Source: Triplophysa rosa
Lineage: Eukaryota > Chordata > Actinopteri > Cypriniformes > Nemacheilidae
Direction of reading: 5' to 3'
NCBI RefSeq assembly: GCF_024868665.1
Contig: NC_079896.1
Coordinates: forward strand, 3,383,029-3,447,028
Length of the DNA stretch: 64,000 nt
Below the pieces are notes generated by a model. That model did not search any database and was not told the DNA's origin. It saw only the letters and a list, made by a program, of their open reading frames with translations. Below are positions 24,833 to 36,700 of the stretch, piece by piece. How positions within the stretch are numbered: the first letter of the stretch is position 1; every line of letters begins with the position of its first letter. Made by a program: the position numbers and the translations under genes.

Positions 24833-27800
24833 ATGCAAAAGGCATTCAACTTCAAACTGTTGGTTCCCCCAAGAGCACACGTAAATCAAGTGTCTGCTTT
24901 GAAACCCAATGAAACAGGCTTGAACGAAGAAACCTGTGTTTTTTCTCAACCAGTACAGGTCGGTAAACTTGTGACTTATGTATTTATGCTACATTGTACT
25001 ATAATGTAAAGTTATGTGCACACTCAAATGTAGAATTACATGATAACCTTTGTAGGGTTTTAACAAGTCTTCAGATATGGAGAAAAGCCTTCCATTAACA
25101 TCCAAAATGGTGCTTCCTACAAAAACATCAAGAACTGGTATTATATATTTTTTAAGTTAAGAAACGTGTCCTGTGATAAATACAATTAAAACATTGAAAG
25201 CAATATGTCCAATAATCCTAACACTTTTCCTATAGAATGTGCAAAGAAGGCTACGGTCATACCAATGGAAAAAGAAGAGGTCAGCCGGTTATGCTCATAT
25301 ATTTTGTGTTGATTTGTTTATATGCAGTGGATCCAAGGTCTTGTTTACATATTTACATTATACTTTACATTGCTAAGCTTAATTTTGTATGTAATAGACG
25401 TTAAGATCCAGCCAGCTGTTCTCCAGATTGCTTGATGAAGCTGAGAAAATTAAAATGTGGAAGGTGAGAATAGATTCTGATATGTCGCAACAAGACAGGA
25501 GGCTTCAGGAGAACAGAAAGACTATTGAGACGCAGCGGAAAGCTATTCAAGAACTTCAGGTAATTTGGCATTTGCTGTTGCGTTCTGTGGTTGTTGATTT
25601 AATACATCCCACTGAACACATAAACACATTTCTGTTTACAAGTTCTCGGTTATGTCTTTATTATGTTTCAGTTTGCAAACGAAAGTCTGAGCATGAAATT
25701 AGAGGATCAGCTTAATGAGAATGAAGACCTTAAGAATAAGTATGTACACCGTGGGTGACATTTCTCGCGAAATGATATATTTAATATGACGTATTGTGAG
25801 TCATTTTGTGCTTATGACTTGCAGAAGTAATGCGACAAGGAATTTGTGTAACATACTGAAGGACACGTTTGAAAGATCTGTTGAGAAAATGAGTGTGTGT
25901 AAGTGTGAAAGCATAATATATATTATATCTATAATGCATGTAATATAGCATAATGCATACACACAGGTTATTGATATATTTTGCATTGTGTTTAAGTAGT
26001 TGAGGCTGAACGGGAAGAAACTCATGATCTATTCATACAGAACAGTGAGAGTATACAGGTAACTGTAGTGGTTTTTAGTTCTACACCCCTTAAATGTAAA
26101 GAATATTTGACGGCACGTATTTGTTTATTTGCAGAGGATGGGGGCAGCTTTTGAAAGTCTTAGGAAGCAAGCAGAGGCCAATCAGCAGGACAAGTTGAAA
26201 TGTGCAGATTTTTTTTATTATTGATCTAATTATTATAAGCATGTGTTGTATATTACACAGCAGTATTTGTTTTGTTTATTTTTTTTGGTATTGTACCATA
26301 TGTCCTGCAGTAAGAGAATGCCTCACACAGATGGAGGGTCTTAAAATGAAGTTTGAGAGCGATTGTCTTGTAAAGGAAAAGGAGGTTGGTACCATTGCTC
26401 TGCCTGTAGAGGGCAGCATTTACTTGAATAATTGTCTGTTAACCATGTCATAGCTTTGCCTGTTTGTGTCCCTGTTTTAACCTCGTCTTGCTTGAATTTG
26501 TTGAGGTTGCCATGCTTCAAGAGAAAGTGTGTGAAAAAGAAAGCAATCTTGAAGACGTTTCACTTAAACTCCTAGAAACACAGCAAAACTGTAACCTACT
26601 TAAGGAGTCTGCAAGTACGTATGCAAAAATGATTTGCACAAGTCTTTCATTTGTCCATTTACGTATTTAGGTTTGCTTATTTTGTGCTTTTCAGGGCAAC
26701 ATCAGGAATTGCTTAAAAATTTAACACTGGACCGAGAGACGCTTGAGGAAAAACTCAAAGCGACAGAGCAGTTCAAATGGGAGATTGAGGTTTGTCTTTG
26801 TTTTAGTAAACATTTTCCTACACACCGACTCAGTGAGTTTACTTGACACATTAAGCCTGTTTTATGTATTCTATCACTTTTCTAAGGAAAAGCAGAGAGC
26901 ATTAACTAATGAACTGGAGCAAAGCAAGGAGAACCATGTAAAGCTCCTTCAAAAGAAAGATGCTGAACTAGAGGAGCTAAACAACATCAAAGAGCAACAG
27001 TCACACCAACTTGCAGAAATGCAACTGACTGTGAAGTCTTTGCAATCCTCACTAACAACTGAAACACTGAGGTATGTAAAATATTATATCACTACAAGCT
27101 CTATCTATAATGCTGCAAAGGTCTTGTAATTACAGCCAGCTCATTTATTGCCCAGTTAAGTACACTATTTATCCAAGAATGACTTATTTTATCCATTATT
27201 ATTCAATTAAATGTTTTCTTTGTTTTTACAGGACCCAAGACCTTGAGGCAAAGCTAACCTCAGTACTGAATGAGCTCAGCTACAAGATCTCAGAATTAGG
27301 TATGTTACAACTGTACAATTTAATAAATGACAACTGTACTGCTTGTATTATTCTAAAATCATTGGTTGTGGTGTCATGCAGAAAAAATAGAAGTGCAGAA
27401 CGACAGCTATGGCAAGCAAATACAGATACTTAAAGACGGACTGGTACGTGTTTTCTTCTGTTCAGCCAATAGCATTCTCTGTGTATAATGGATTTAAACC
27501 AAGTTTACATTGTTTTTGTCGCAGGATGAGAAGTCAGACTTACTCAACTCTGTAAAGGAGAAATTACAGACAAGTGAGATTCAAACGCTTCAGCTTATTG
27601 CGACACTTGAACAGAAGGCATGTCAACTGAAGGTAGGGACTAGGGAGAAAAAAATCTGAGATTAGAAATCGTTATTCTGTGTGTGATAATAAATCTTGAA
27701 ATCACCCTTCTCAGGAAGCAGTTGAGAAAGACGAATACTTGGAGGAGGCCCTAATAAAGGCTAGACATGAGTTTGAAGAGTTGCAGAAAGAAGTTGTTTT

Positions 27801-30800
27801 GAAAGAGGTCAGAAAAGTCTTCTGTGTTTTTGCATATGGGCCTATGTATATTGTGTCTATAAATAAAGTGCAATTTTTAAAAAATGTATATTGAATTTCA
27901 AATGATATCAAATAAAATGACAATATGAAGAAGTAACTGGATAATCTTTCATTTAGACTAAGGTAAAAGAGATAGAGGAGCATTTGTCAGGAGCTTTGGA
28001 GAGTGGTTGTAAATCATCAACAAAAATTGAAAGATTGGAGATTGATATAGAGCTGCAAAGGTAAGCAAATTACATTTTTATCCAAAGCGACTTACGTTGC
28101 ATTGTATTATACATTTGTTTCTGACTATGTGCAATCCCCTGGGATCGAACCCATGACCTTGGCGTTGCTAATGCCATGCTCTAACCACAAAGCAAAATTA
28201 CAGTTTGCTTTGGTCTTGTTTTGTATAAATATAGTAGAGACCTTGTGAGACAGGGATGCCCAATCCTGCTCCTGGAGATCTACTCTCCTGCAGATTTCAT
28301 ATTCAACCCAAACACACCTGCCTGTTATTTTTCAAAGAATCCTGAAGATCCTGATTAGATGGACAGTAGATTTCCAGCAGTAGAATTGTTTTCTTCCTGC
28401 TGTTTTATTATGAAAAATACATATTTTTCCCCTTTAGGAAGAAATATAAAGAGCTATATAAAGAGCTCCAGATGCAGAAGGACACTATACAAGAGCAAGT
28501 TGATAGTGGTGTTGTAGAGAACAAAGTGCTTCAGTCTCAGCTCATGGTTTGTAAATGGAATCAAGCTTTTAAATGCAATATTTGTGCATATGATACATGT
28601 GACTTTTCTTTTAGATGCTGTATCTCATGTTTTCTCTTTACAGGAAAGCAAAGCAAATGAAGAAAGGGATAAAATGGAAGTTGAGAGACTTGAGAGGGAG
28701 AAACAACAGCTTCAGTTAGACTAAAGAAAACCATAATCTTGCAGTTTGTTTTGATATATGGTTTTATGTTGTTTGACATGGAATATTTCACATTCCAGAG
28801 TGCAGGTGGATATTTTATCTACGAAAATTGCCTGACAGGATGAAGAGAGCAAGAACGCTCAGGAGATGTTGAAAGAGAGTGTGCGTTTACATTACGACAT
28901 TTTTTAACTTTCTTGATGTATAGCAGCATATACTAGGAGGTTAAAATTATACTTATTATTTATCAGGGCAAAAACTCAAAGAAAGAACTTCAGATGAAAG
29001 ACAAACAAATCAAATCACTGGAGTCAAAGGTAATATAATATATTATGCTGTATGTATATATACTGCTTTGTGATCTAACCCAAGCACGTTTTAACATTTT
29101 TTCTTCTTTTTTTAGCTAACAAACCTAAAAACAAAACTAGAGACCAAAACAACAGCTTTTGAGGAATGCCTTGAAGATGTAGGTGATCATATGTGACCAT
29201 TGATTTGTGTTCATTTGATTTATTCTACAAAAATATTCAGATCACATACTGATTGTTTCCTATATCAGTATTTGCCAAAAATGCTTACATACTGTACATA
29301 TAATTGCATTTCTCATAGATACGTACTTTGAGGGATGAGTCAGATAATGCAAAGAAACTTCACAATGAGGAGCTTCAGAAAATATGTTCTGACCTTAAAG
29401 AGAAATCAACATTTGAGGCACAACTCAACTTGGAGGTGATTTATATTGTTTAATACAATAGCTGGCTTAATTATTAAAGCTTGTGGCTTTTATCGGTCGT
29501 TTGTTTTCCGCAGGTGGAGAAACTGAAGCAAACAGCTATGGAGGCAATGAAGAATAAAGAAGACACAGAAACCAAATGTCAGCAGAGGATATCAGACATG
29601 GTTGCCTTGATGGAGAGACACAAGGTGGTTATCATTGTTTATATTATGTTTTTGAACTTGGTTTTGTTTCAGTAGCTTAAATGTTTTATTTCACTTGACA
29701 GCATGAGTATGACAAAATGATAGAAGAAAAAGATGCAGAGCTGAGTGACAAGCGGATGAGAGAAGCTGAAGTCAACGCAAGTAAAGCATTACTGGTAATT
29801 ATTTCACCTTTTTATGACTTAACATGACAACATGTGTTGTTTGCAGTGCATCAGATATATTGTACAAAGTATGAATTCACGCTAACCACTTTGGCCTGTG
29901 ATTGTTATTTCCCTGAGACATTCAATACCATTTTTCTCTTGGGGTTGTGTTTTTGGTATCTACACGGATTTGCTTTATATAAAAATTAGTATTCTAAATA
30001 ACTAAATAACCAATACATTCAGGAGTTTGAGCTGTCCCATTTGCAAGTGGAAAACAATGAGCTGAGAGAACAACTCGAAAAGGTCAAAGAAGAGAAAGTG
30101 GCGATGAAGACCCCATCTCCAGAAAAAGATACACCTCAACAGGTATACTGAGTAATATATCATTCAAGAGACAATTACAATTATTTGTTTAGCAGACAAA
30201 GTATTTACCTTTCGTGTTTTTCTTGTTATTAATTTAGAAATACAAGTATACAAGCCTATGTAATTTGTGTTTTAGATCTTTGAAACCAAACTGAAGAAAG
30301 AGAGAAAAGGGATCTCTAAAACTCCAAAAGCGTCCACCTCTACAAAGGCGGTTTATTCTCTTTTAAATGAGAAAGAAAATGATTTCCCATCAAGACATGC
30401 ATCCCCCGATCCTGTTGTAGGTTTTAACACATTTCACATTTTCAGCATTCATATGATTCACATCTAGCATCTAACAGTTTTGGCTTTTGATGTAAGGGAG
30501 CTGTAAACGAAGTCCCCAAAAGCTCATTTTGGAGCCTGAGCACAAAATATGGAACAACACCTCAAATAAAGGTATGGGGAACTGAAACTGTCTGCAATAA
30601 CCTTCATTTATCTTGAGCGTTTACAATAACCCATTCATTTTTTATTCCAGTCATTCAGAATCCGCACACCACCCAGAACTGAGATAACGGGGTCTTGGAA
30701 AACAAACATCTTGAAACTGGACCCCAAGTCAGACAGCTCAGAGAGCAACGATATACTGGTAAATATTTACATACTGTTGCATTGTATTTCCAGTGAATTC

Positions 30801-31165
30801 AAGTAAATGCGTAGATTTGTGGTTTCTTTTTTAACCATCTTTTTGTCTGATGTGCAGAGTTTCTCCCCAAGACCTCTTAAAACAAAGAAACCGATGCTGC
30901 CAAAAGACCCAGTATCAGGGAGTACGGACATGTTCAAAAAGGTGAACATTCAAATTCGACAGAATTTAGTCCGAATTTTATGCCGTCAAGTTCTCGAATG
31001 TAATGTTGTTGTCGTGTTGCGCAGGTGCAGAGTTCTGGTGTGTGCAAGTCTCCAGGAACAGCTCTGAAATTGGCAGCCATAAAGAGAATGCGAGATGCTG
31101 GATGGACTAGCATTAGCAGTTCAGATAAGAAAAAGAAAAAAATAAACGAGAAAATATTTGCTTGA
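24833..31165 (+). CDS. sycp1: Synaptonemal complex protein 1 (SYCP1), with two apparent lesions
   Basis: A meiosis-specific coiled-coil protein, the transverse filament that holds homologous chromosomes together. Exons: 24833-24958, 25056-25137, 25236-25279, 25398-25559, 25672-25739, 25825-25898, 26000-26058, 26135-26201, 26311-26384, 26506-26614, 26695-26789, 26887-27071, 27232-27299, 27382-27443, 27525-27632, 27715-27807, 27957-28060, 28438-28546, 28644-28743, 28799-28880, 28967-29029, 29116-29178, 29319-29435, 29514-29624, 29702-29794, 30023-30142, 30276-30416, 30497-30571, 30651-30758, 30858-30941, 31025-31165. Joined, this gives about 995 aa (human 976). Family marks are LVPPR near the N-terminus, KMWKV and RKTIETQRKAIQELQ, MVALMERHK, and a basic C-terminus. 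Exon 19 hits TAA at 28722-28724 and looks one base short. Exon 20 has an in-frame TGA at 28833-28835. The exon 8 donor (AAAT|GTGCAG) and the exon 10 acceptor are weak and less certain. Confidence 0.9.
28070..28195 (-). mobile_element. tRNA-derived SINE, minus strand, in a sycp1 intron
   Basis: On the minus strand a B-box-like GGGTTCGATCCC lies at 28141-28152, followed by a tail with GTAAGTCGCTTTGGATAAAA (about 28076-28095). The same tail module (CGCCTTGGATAAAAGCGTCTGC) occurs at 52507-52529. A pol III-type internal promoter plus a shared tail is the structure of tRNA-derived SINEs in fish. Confidence 0.65.
28245..28385. repeat. Dispersed fish repeat (CTGCTCCTGGAGATC block)
   Basis: Contains GGGATGCCCAATCCTGCTCC, CTGGAGATC and a block ending AACACACCTGCCTG. 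I recognise these as a very common teleost interspersed repeat. It lies just downstream of the SINE in the same sycp1 intron. Confidence 0.55.
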
Positions 31166-31473
31166 TGTTTTGCAGCAAAAAAAAGATTGTTCTATTTCTT
31201 TAAAATGATTCTAGTTCTCAGTACACTTCATTGTATTCATTCTCTTAATTCAATTTCATTGTAGCTGAATGTTACTAATTTTGATATTTTATTTATGTTC
31301 TGATTGTTTTTGTTCTTCTGTAACTGTAACTTCATTAGTCTATGAGCTTATTTCATTCATATTTAACTTAATTGAAAATTAATTGAATAGGCTAAAACTC
31401 AATTTTTCATATACTATGAAAGCTTCAAGTAAAAGTAATGTTTTCAGTTTGTTTTAAAAATGAATGTTATAAA

Positions 31474-31479
31474 AATAAA
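31474..31479 (+). terminator. Candidate sycp1 poly(A) signal
   Basis: AATAAA about 310 bp after the sycp1 stop codon. The opposite-strand mucin-like gene ends at about 31506, or at 31695 if its internal stop is real, so the two genes converge with little or no spacer. Confidence 0.5.
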
Positions 31480-31694
31480 ACTAGGCCTATTTCTGCATTG
31501 ATGTTTTAAGGCTCTTGATCATTTGCATGGAATGTCTGAAAGGTGGAGGCATCACGGTCAGGGTCTCTTTGCTGATCCTCTTTCAGAAACTCCAAGCGGA
31601 ACTGAGTGGATGCGTAGCCAAATCCAGATGCGTCGGTCTGAAAGTCTTCTTCATTTTGTACTGTCATGGTGGGGTTGTAAATCTGAGGGCCATC

Positions 31695-32678
31695 TTAAAG
31701 TCCTCCTGAAATGACCAGCGTGTCATCTGCCCCAGCAAACTGCTCTCCTGTAAAAAACCGACAGTCTCATTAATGCTTTTCGTAATACTGTAATCAAGAA
31801 TAATAATAATTAACTTTAGCCTGGATTTTACAGACTGGGTCCTATTTGTTAATCATAAGTGTACTGTAGATGGACAGTGGCAGCACAAGTTTTTCCTAAC
31901 CTGTATCCTCGCTTTGAAGACGGCGATGAGAATATTGGACCCTGGTCTGATTGCGTTTTCTATACTTGTGCATATAGTACACCAGAACTATCAGGACAAT
32001 TAAACCAAGCAGAGCACTAAATAAAACAGTCAGAGATTTCTCTGAACTACTCAGACCTGTGTAGAAACAGAGACAGGTGTTAACACATGTGCTTCTGTAA
32101 TGTTATACTTTCTTTAACAGGAAATAGTCAAACCTACCGACTGAAGATTTATTGATATCAGTTGAGTTGTTTTGAGTAAGAGTGGTTGAAGTTTTCTCCG
32201 TCGGTTTTGTGGTTGGCGACGTGTTTGATGTTGTATATACTGTGGTACTGCTGTAAGTGGTGTTGTTTTGAGATGTGATTGTTGTACTAACATTGACTGT
32301 TGTCGGTGATGAGGTGCTTGTTTTGGTCGTGTTGTAAAGCTGTGTTGTTGTTGTCACGTTTGGCTTCACCGTTGATCCGGAGACTGTTGCATTTGTTTGT
32401 TCAGGGGCTGAAGTCATGTTCTGGGGTCTAGCAGGAGTCATCGGGGTAGCTGAGGTTGTCGGAGAATCTTGTATTAAATGACTTGATGGCGTCGAGACAT
32501 TGTTTTCAGTATAGTTTCCTGTTGTTTTCAGAGATTCAGCAGTTGCAGAAGGTGTGATCTGTGACGTGTTGGTCGTCATTGATGGTGACTTGATAATTTG
32601 ACCTGTTTTGTTTTCCGCAGCCACCGAAGACAATAATAGTTGGCCACATACCAAAAGCTGAAGAGTTAACACACCCAT
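31695..32678 (-). CDS. Mucin-like type I membrane protein, tail interrupted by a stop
   Basis: I do not recognise this gene. Coding exons on the minus strand are 32138-32678, 31901-32056 and 31695-31747; phases join in frame to 249 aa. The product begins with a signal peptide (MGVLTLQLLVCGQLLLSSVAA). An ectodomain of about 160 residues follows, rich in Thr, Ser, Pro and Asn, with about a dozen N-x-S/T sites and no cysteine domain, the pattern of a sialomucin. Next comes one membrane segment (LTVLFSALLGLIVLIVLVYY) and a basic stop-transfer sequence, KYRKRN. The last exon reads to TAA at 31695-31697, but the same frame stays open for 62 more codons to TAA at 31506-31508. That extension encodes an acidic, tyrosine-bearing tail. 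The stop may therefore be a recent nonsense change or a base error. CD34, endomucin, CD164 and CD43 share this architecture but I see no specific match. Confidence 0.7.
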
Positions 32679-33264
32679 ATCTGTTGCACAGGCTTTCGTG
32701 TCCTTTAAAAAAAGACATACACAGAACATACGCCACTTTAGATGGAGGGAAAAGATGTGCACTTTGATATAGAGTGTGACCTAATTTATGTATGTGGTTT
32801 TGATATGGTTTCCTGCTGTGCTGTTACTGAGAAGTTTCCATTTGCCTTGTGCTCTTACTGCCAGATCACTCAATTCATAATTCAAATTGCTAATCCTTAG
32901 AAATAATAGTAAATCTTTAAATGTCCTAAAAAGAACACATGCAGAAATTTACATAGAAGATTGTGCCAAGAGGGCGTTTATGTACGATCCGTATGATCAT
33001 ATCTCGAATCATCTGAAAAGTTCATGATGATTGTCTAAAATGGCGCTGTCATGGAACCAAAGACAAAGAGCCACATGGTTTTTGCATAGTCTAAACAAAC
33101 AGTCGTGGACATCTCGTTTTATTAGCAAGAAAACCACCTTGTTTCCCACTGTCACAACATGACATTCTCATTCTCTCTCTCCCCTTCCTGTTGGTTTGTT
33201 TAGTGTTAGTTTGTATGAAAAAGCTAATGTTAAGACATGAAAATAAGAGCAGGTTTGAACTTAC

Positions 33265-33370
33265 CTGTGAGCTGAAACAAGCCGTGTCAGATGATACCAG
33301 GAAGTGGCTCGCAGCAGTTATTACACCTCCCACCTGCTGTAGGCTCGAGACTTTTTCCACTCCCTAAAGA
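33265..33370 (-). promoter_or_regulatory. Noncoding first exon and promoter of the mucin-like gene
   Basis: On the minus strand a strong donor (CACAG|GTAAGT, exon edge 33265) matches an acceptor at 32703-32704 just before the exon with the ATG at 32678. ETS-type GGAA cores (CACTTCCTGG inside the exon, and CACTTCC near 33440 on the plus strand) are clustered here, as is common in blood or endothelial gene promoters. The 5' edge of the exon is approximate. Confidence 0.5.
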
Positions 33371-33781
33371 AAGCCGAGCTCAATAGTCGGCTCTACGTCA
33401 GGCAAACAGGTAGAGAGGGCGGGGCCTGTAAATGACTCACTTCCTTTACCGGCAGGGTGTTGTGTCCTTGCGTGTAATTCATTCTTGTGTGTTTTTATTG
33501 TTTAGCTCCCTCTCTCTGTCTCTGTGTGTTGTTTTGACTACTCAGTTACACTTCATCATACATCCAATTTTATTTCATTTAATACAAAATGCAATATAAA
33601 ACAATTTATTACTTAACATTGTTGTGTACATTTTTAATCATGTAAATCACTGGCTTTATTATAGTTTATGAAAATGTGTCATACAGTAAAATGTAGGTTT
33701 CGAAAGGTCCTCATCATGTCCATCCATTTATTTTAACATACATAAATACAGTTTTCGTTTACTATTTACAACATCTTTCTT

Positions 33782-36700
33782 CTAAAACCTTGTGATCTTC
33801 TCTGATTCTTTCTCCTTCAATGCAATTTCATTGTCGCAGAAAACTGGACTGTCCAGCCCCTGGACATGTTTAGACTCTTTCTCAATGAGGTCTGGCTTGG
33901 ACATCTGAAAAGAATATAAAATGATAAGTCTTTTTTTTCAATCTCACAAACCAGTTACTGGAAAATAAACTCGCAGGGAAAACAACAAATCGGCATTTAT
34001 AAATAAATGATGCATATACAGTATCATTTAGAATGATCCGAGAGATGAATTACGTCATATATCGTTTTGTAGTCATGACTTGACAACATGGATCTTCTCT
34101 TTCTCTAAATGTTCATCACACTGGCAATGAAAGATCTCACCTCTGTGTCTTCACTGCGGCGGAAGCAAAGGAGATCAGACTTTGTGATAAACAGCTCTGG
34201 TCGATCTTTCTGCTGTTTACACCCACCTAAAGAAAAAAAGTCACCGTTTATTTTCCATCTCTTTACTCACTAACAAAAACATCAGAGCCGGTCGTCTTTA
34301 CCTGAGACTGCACTAACGAATAGTCCTGTGATCATGGTCACAATTATGCCTACGGGGCAGAAGTACAGATAGGACAGAGAATACCAGCTGTCTGCCAAAG
34401 CTGGTCTTGGCCTGAAAGACATCATGAGAGGTTATTGATTTGATGTCAGCGTTTGTATTAACACTATTAAGTATATGATCATACATGGCACTAGCATAAA
34501 TGTATGAAAAGTGAAACTTGTTTGTATAAATTTAAGCTATAAAAAGACTAAGATAAACGAATATGAGATCACCAACATTGGAGTTGTGGTTTGTAGGACT
34601 GTGCTAAATGGTGTCATAGTGGTGGTTTGGTTCATCTCAGGAGCGATGCAGCCGTCCACACTCAGAGGAAGGCGAAGGGTCTTCTCGGGTAATGGAGGAT
34701 ACAGCTGAGCTCCAATTCCCACCCATAATGTTATAATCAGTCCGGAAATCAAACCAACTAAACCTCCCTGAAGAAATAGAGCTTTTATGAATTTAGGTGA
34801 ACAGTGTTTCTCGGGCCCACTAGAGGCCTCAATATCACTTACAACTATTTAAAATAAGACAAAACAAGCGTTAAAAGAGTATATTTTTAAGTATACTTTA
34901 TGTAGGCTACTTGTTACTACATTAATACATTGTATTTTAAGTACAGGCTACTTTAAATGTAAGTACACGACTTGTTTACAACTATGTTTTATAGGAGTTA
35001 CATTAAGTATATTTTTAATAGTAGCCTACACCTGAAGAAACGTTTGTAATAGAAAACAACTACAAATCATGTGTTTAAATGCATTTCATTGGGAAAATTT
35101 TAAACTTTTTTTTGTAAAGGTTGAAAGATACGATGAAAGACAATATAAAGTTCTTACAGTGGAGTTGACGCAGCGGAAGAACATGCCTAGCACATACAGA
35201 CCGAGCAGAGGGCCGCTGATCATACCAAATATGGACAGGGCTGCCTGTGACGGAAGTACAAAAATACTCGTGACATGCAATTACAGAGTTTCAACAACAG
35301 ATGGTGATGTTGACACAATTTGAAATCCTTTGCTGTGCATAGTGCCACAAATGGCCTCAAGCATCCTTTGTAGTATTTTTAGATATCGTGAAATGCATTT
35401 ATTTTTTGAAGTGCATGTTTTATTTAAATTGTAAGGATATAGTTTACTGTAGTAAAATAGTTTTCTCTAAAAAAAAATGTTCTTTGTATATTGTTCAAGA
35501 TCTTCATTGTTGGTACATTTTACGATTTAACAATTCTACTTACCGCATGAAAAATACTGTGGTATGCTATAGTATTGTAAACTTTCTATATACTACAGCG
35601 TTTTTAAATAAGTTGAAAAAGTAGGCCTACTTAAAGGAATAGTCACCTTCAAAATGAAAATTCTGTCATCGTTTTCTCACTCTGTTGTCGTTTTAAACCT
35701 GTGCGATTTTCTTTCTTATGCAAAACACAAAAGAAGATATTTGGACAAATGTTGGTAACCAAAAACCGTTGGTCCCCATTGACTTTTATTGTAAAACAAA
35801 AAACCGATGCAAGTCAATATGGGGACCAACGGTTTTCTGTTACCAACACTTTTCTAAATATCTTCTTTTGTGTTCTGCAGAAGATAGAAATTAAGTCATT
35901 GAAATGAGCAGAGGGCGTGTAAATAATTACAGAATTTGACAAACTTTAACTATTCTTTTATGCACTAATATAGTATTTACTGCAGTTTATCAATGTACTA
36001 TAGTTAATACTACAGAGTACTATAGTAAAATATATACTATACTAACTGCTATGTTATATTATAATAATGAACATTATTTACTTTTATGAAAGATAGGTTA
36101 GAAGGGCATAAGAGGGGATAAGAAAATAAATTACAACGACTATAAAAATGTAAGTAAACAAACCAACGCGAATAAGAAGAACAAACAATGCACAATAACA
36201 AACAGAACAAAATTCAAACAAAAAGTGTATATTAATACATTTACCTGCAGTATATTGCCCATCATGGATGCCACACCGGCCATGCCGATGCATACAGCTC
36301 CATAGAATACACCTAGAAATGACATATTAAGCATCAGCATACGCATCAACCCGGCATCTCCTCCATGCTGTCAGCGTATACAGTTGTTACACTGAAACTC
36401 ACTCATGCCCATGTTGATCCAGGACAGCTGTCTCTCTGTCAGCCAGGGCAATGAAGGTTTCAAAAAGTCCTCCACCGTGACTGCCACTAGAGCGTTGATA
36501 CTGGACGACACTGTGCTGTTGAAACCACACACAAGTAATACTGATGTGTGTGATCTGATCTTAACACACTGTACGTTGTGCATGCTAAACCTATAAATCT
36601 CCTGTGAGGAATGTGTCTGAGGTTTTAAAGTATGAGATTTGGTTGTCATTTACCTTAATGTTCCACTGTAGGCCGCAGCCACAAACAAACCAGGCAATCC

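Noticed and set aside
28833..28835. In-frame TGA in sycp1 as a selenocysteine codon
   Set aside because: SYCP1 is not a selenoprotein, the site is in a coiled coil, and a frameshift stop lies only about 110 bp upstream.
31515..31714. Plus-strand ORFs of 63-64 codons after sycp1
   Set aside because: They are antisense to the last exon and tail of the minus-strand mucin-like gene.
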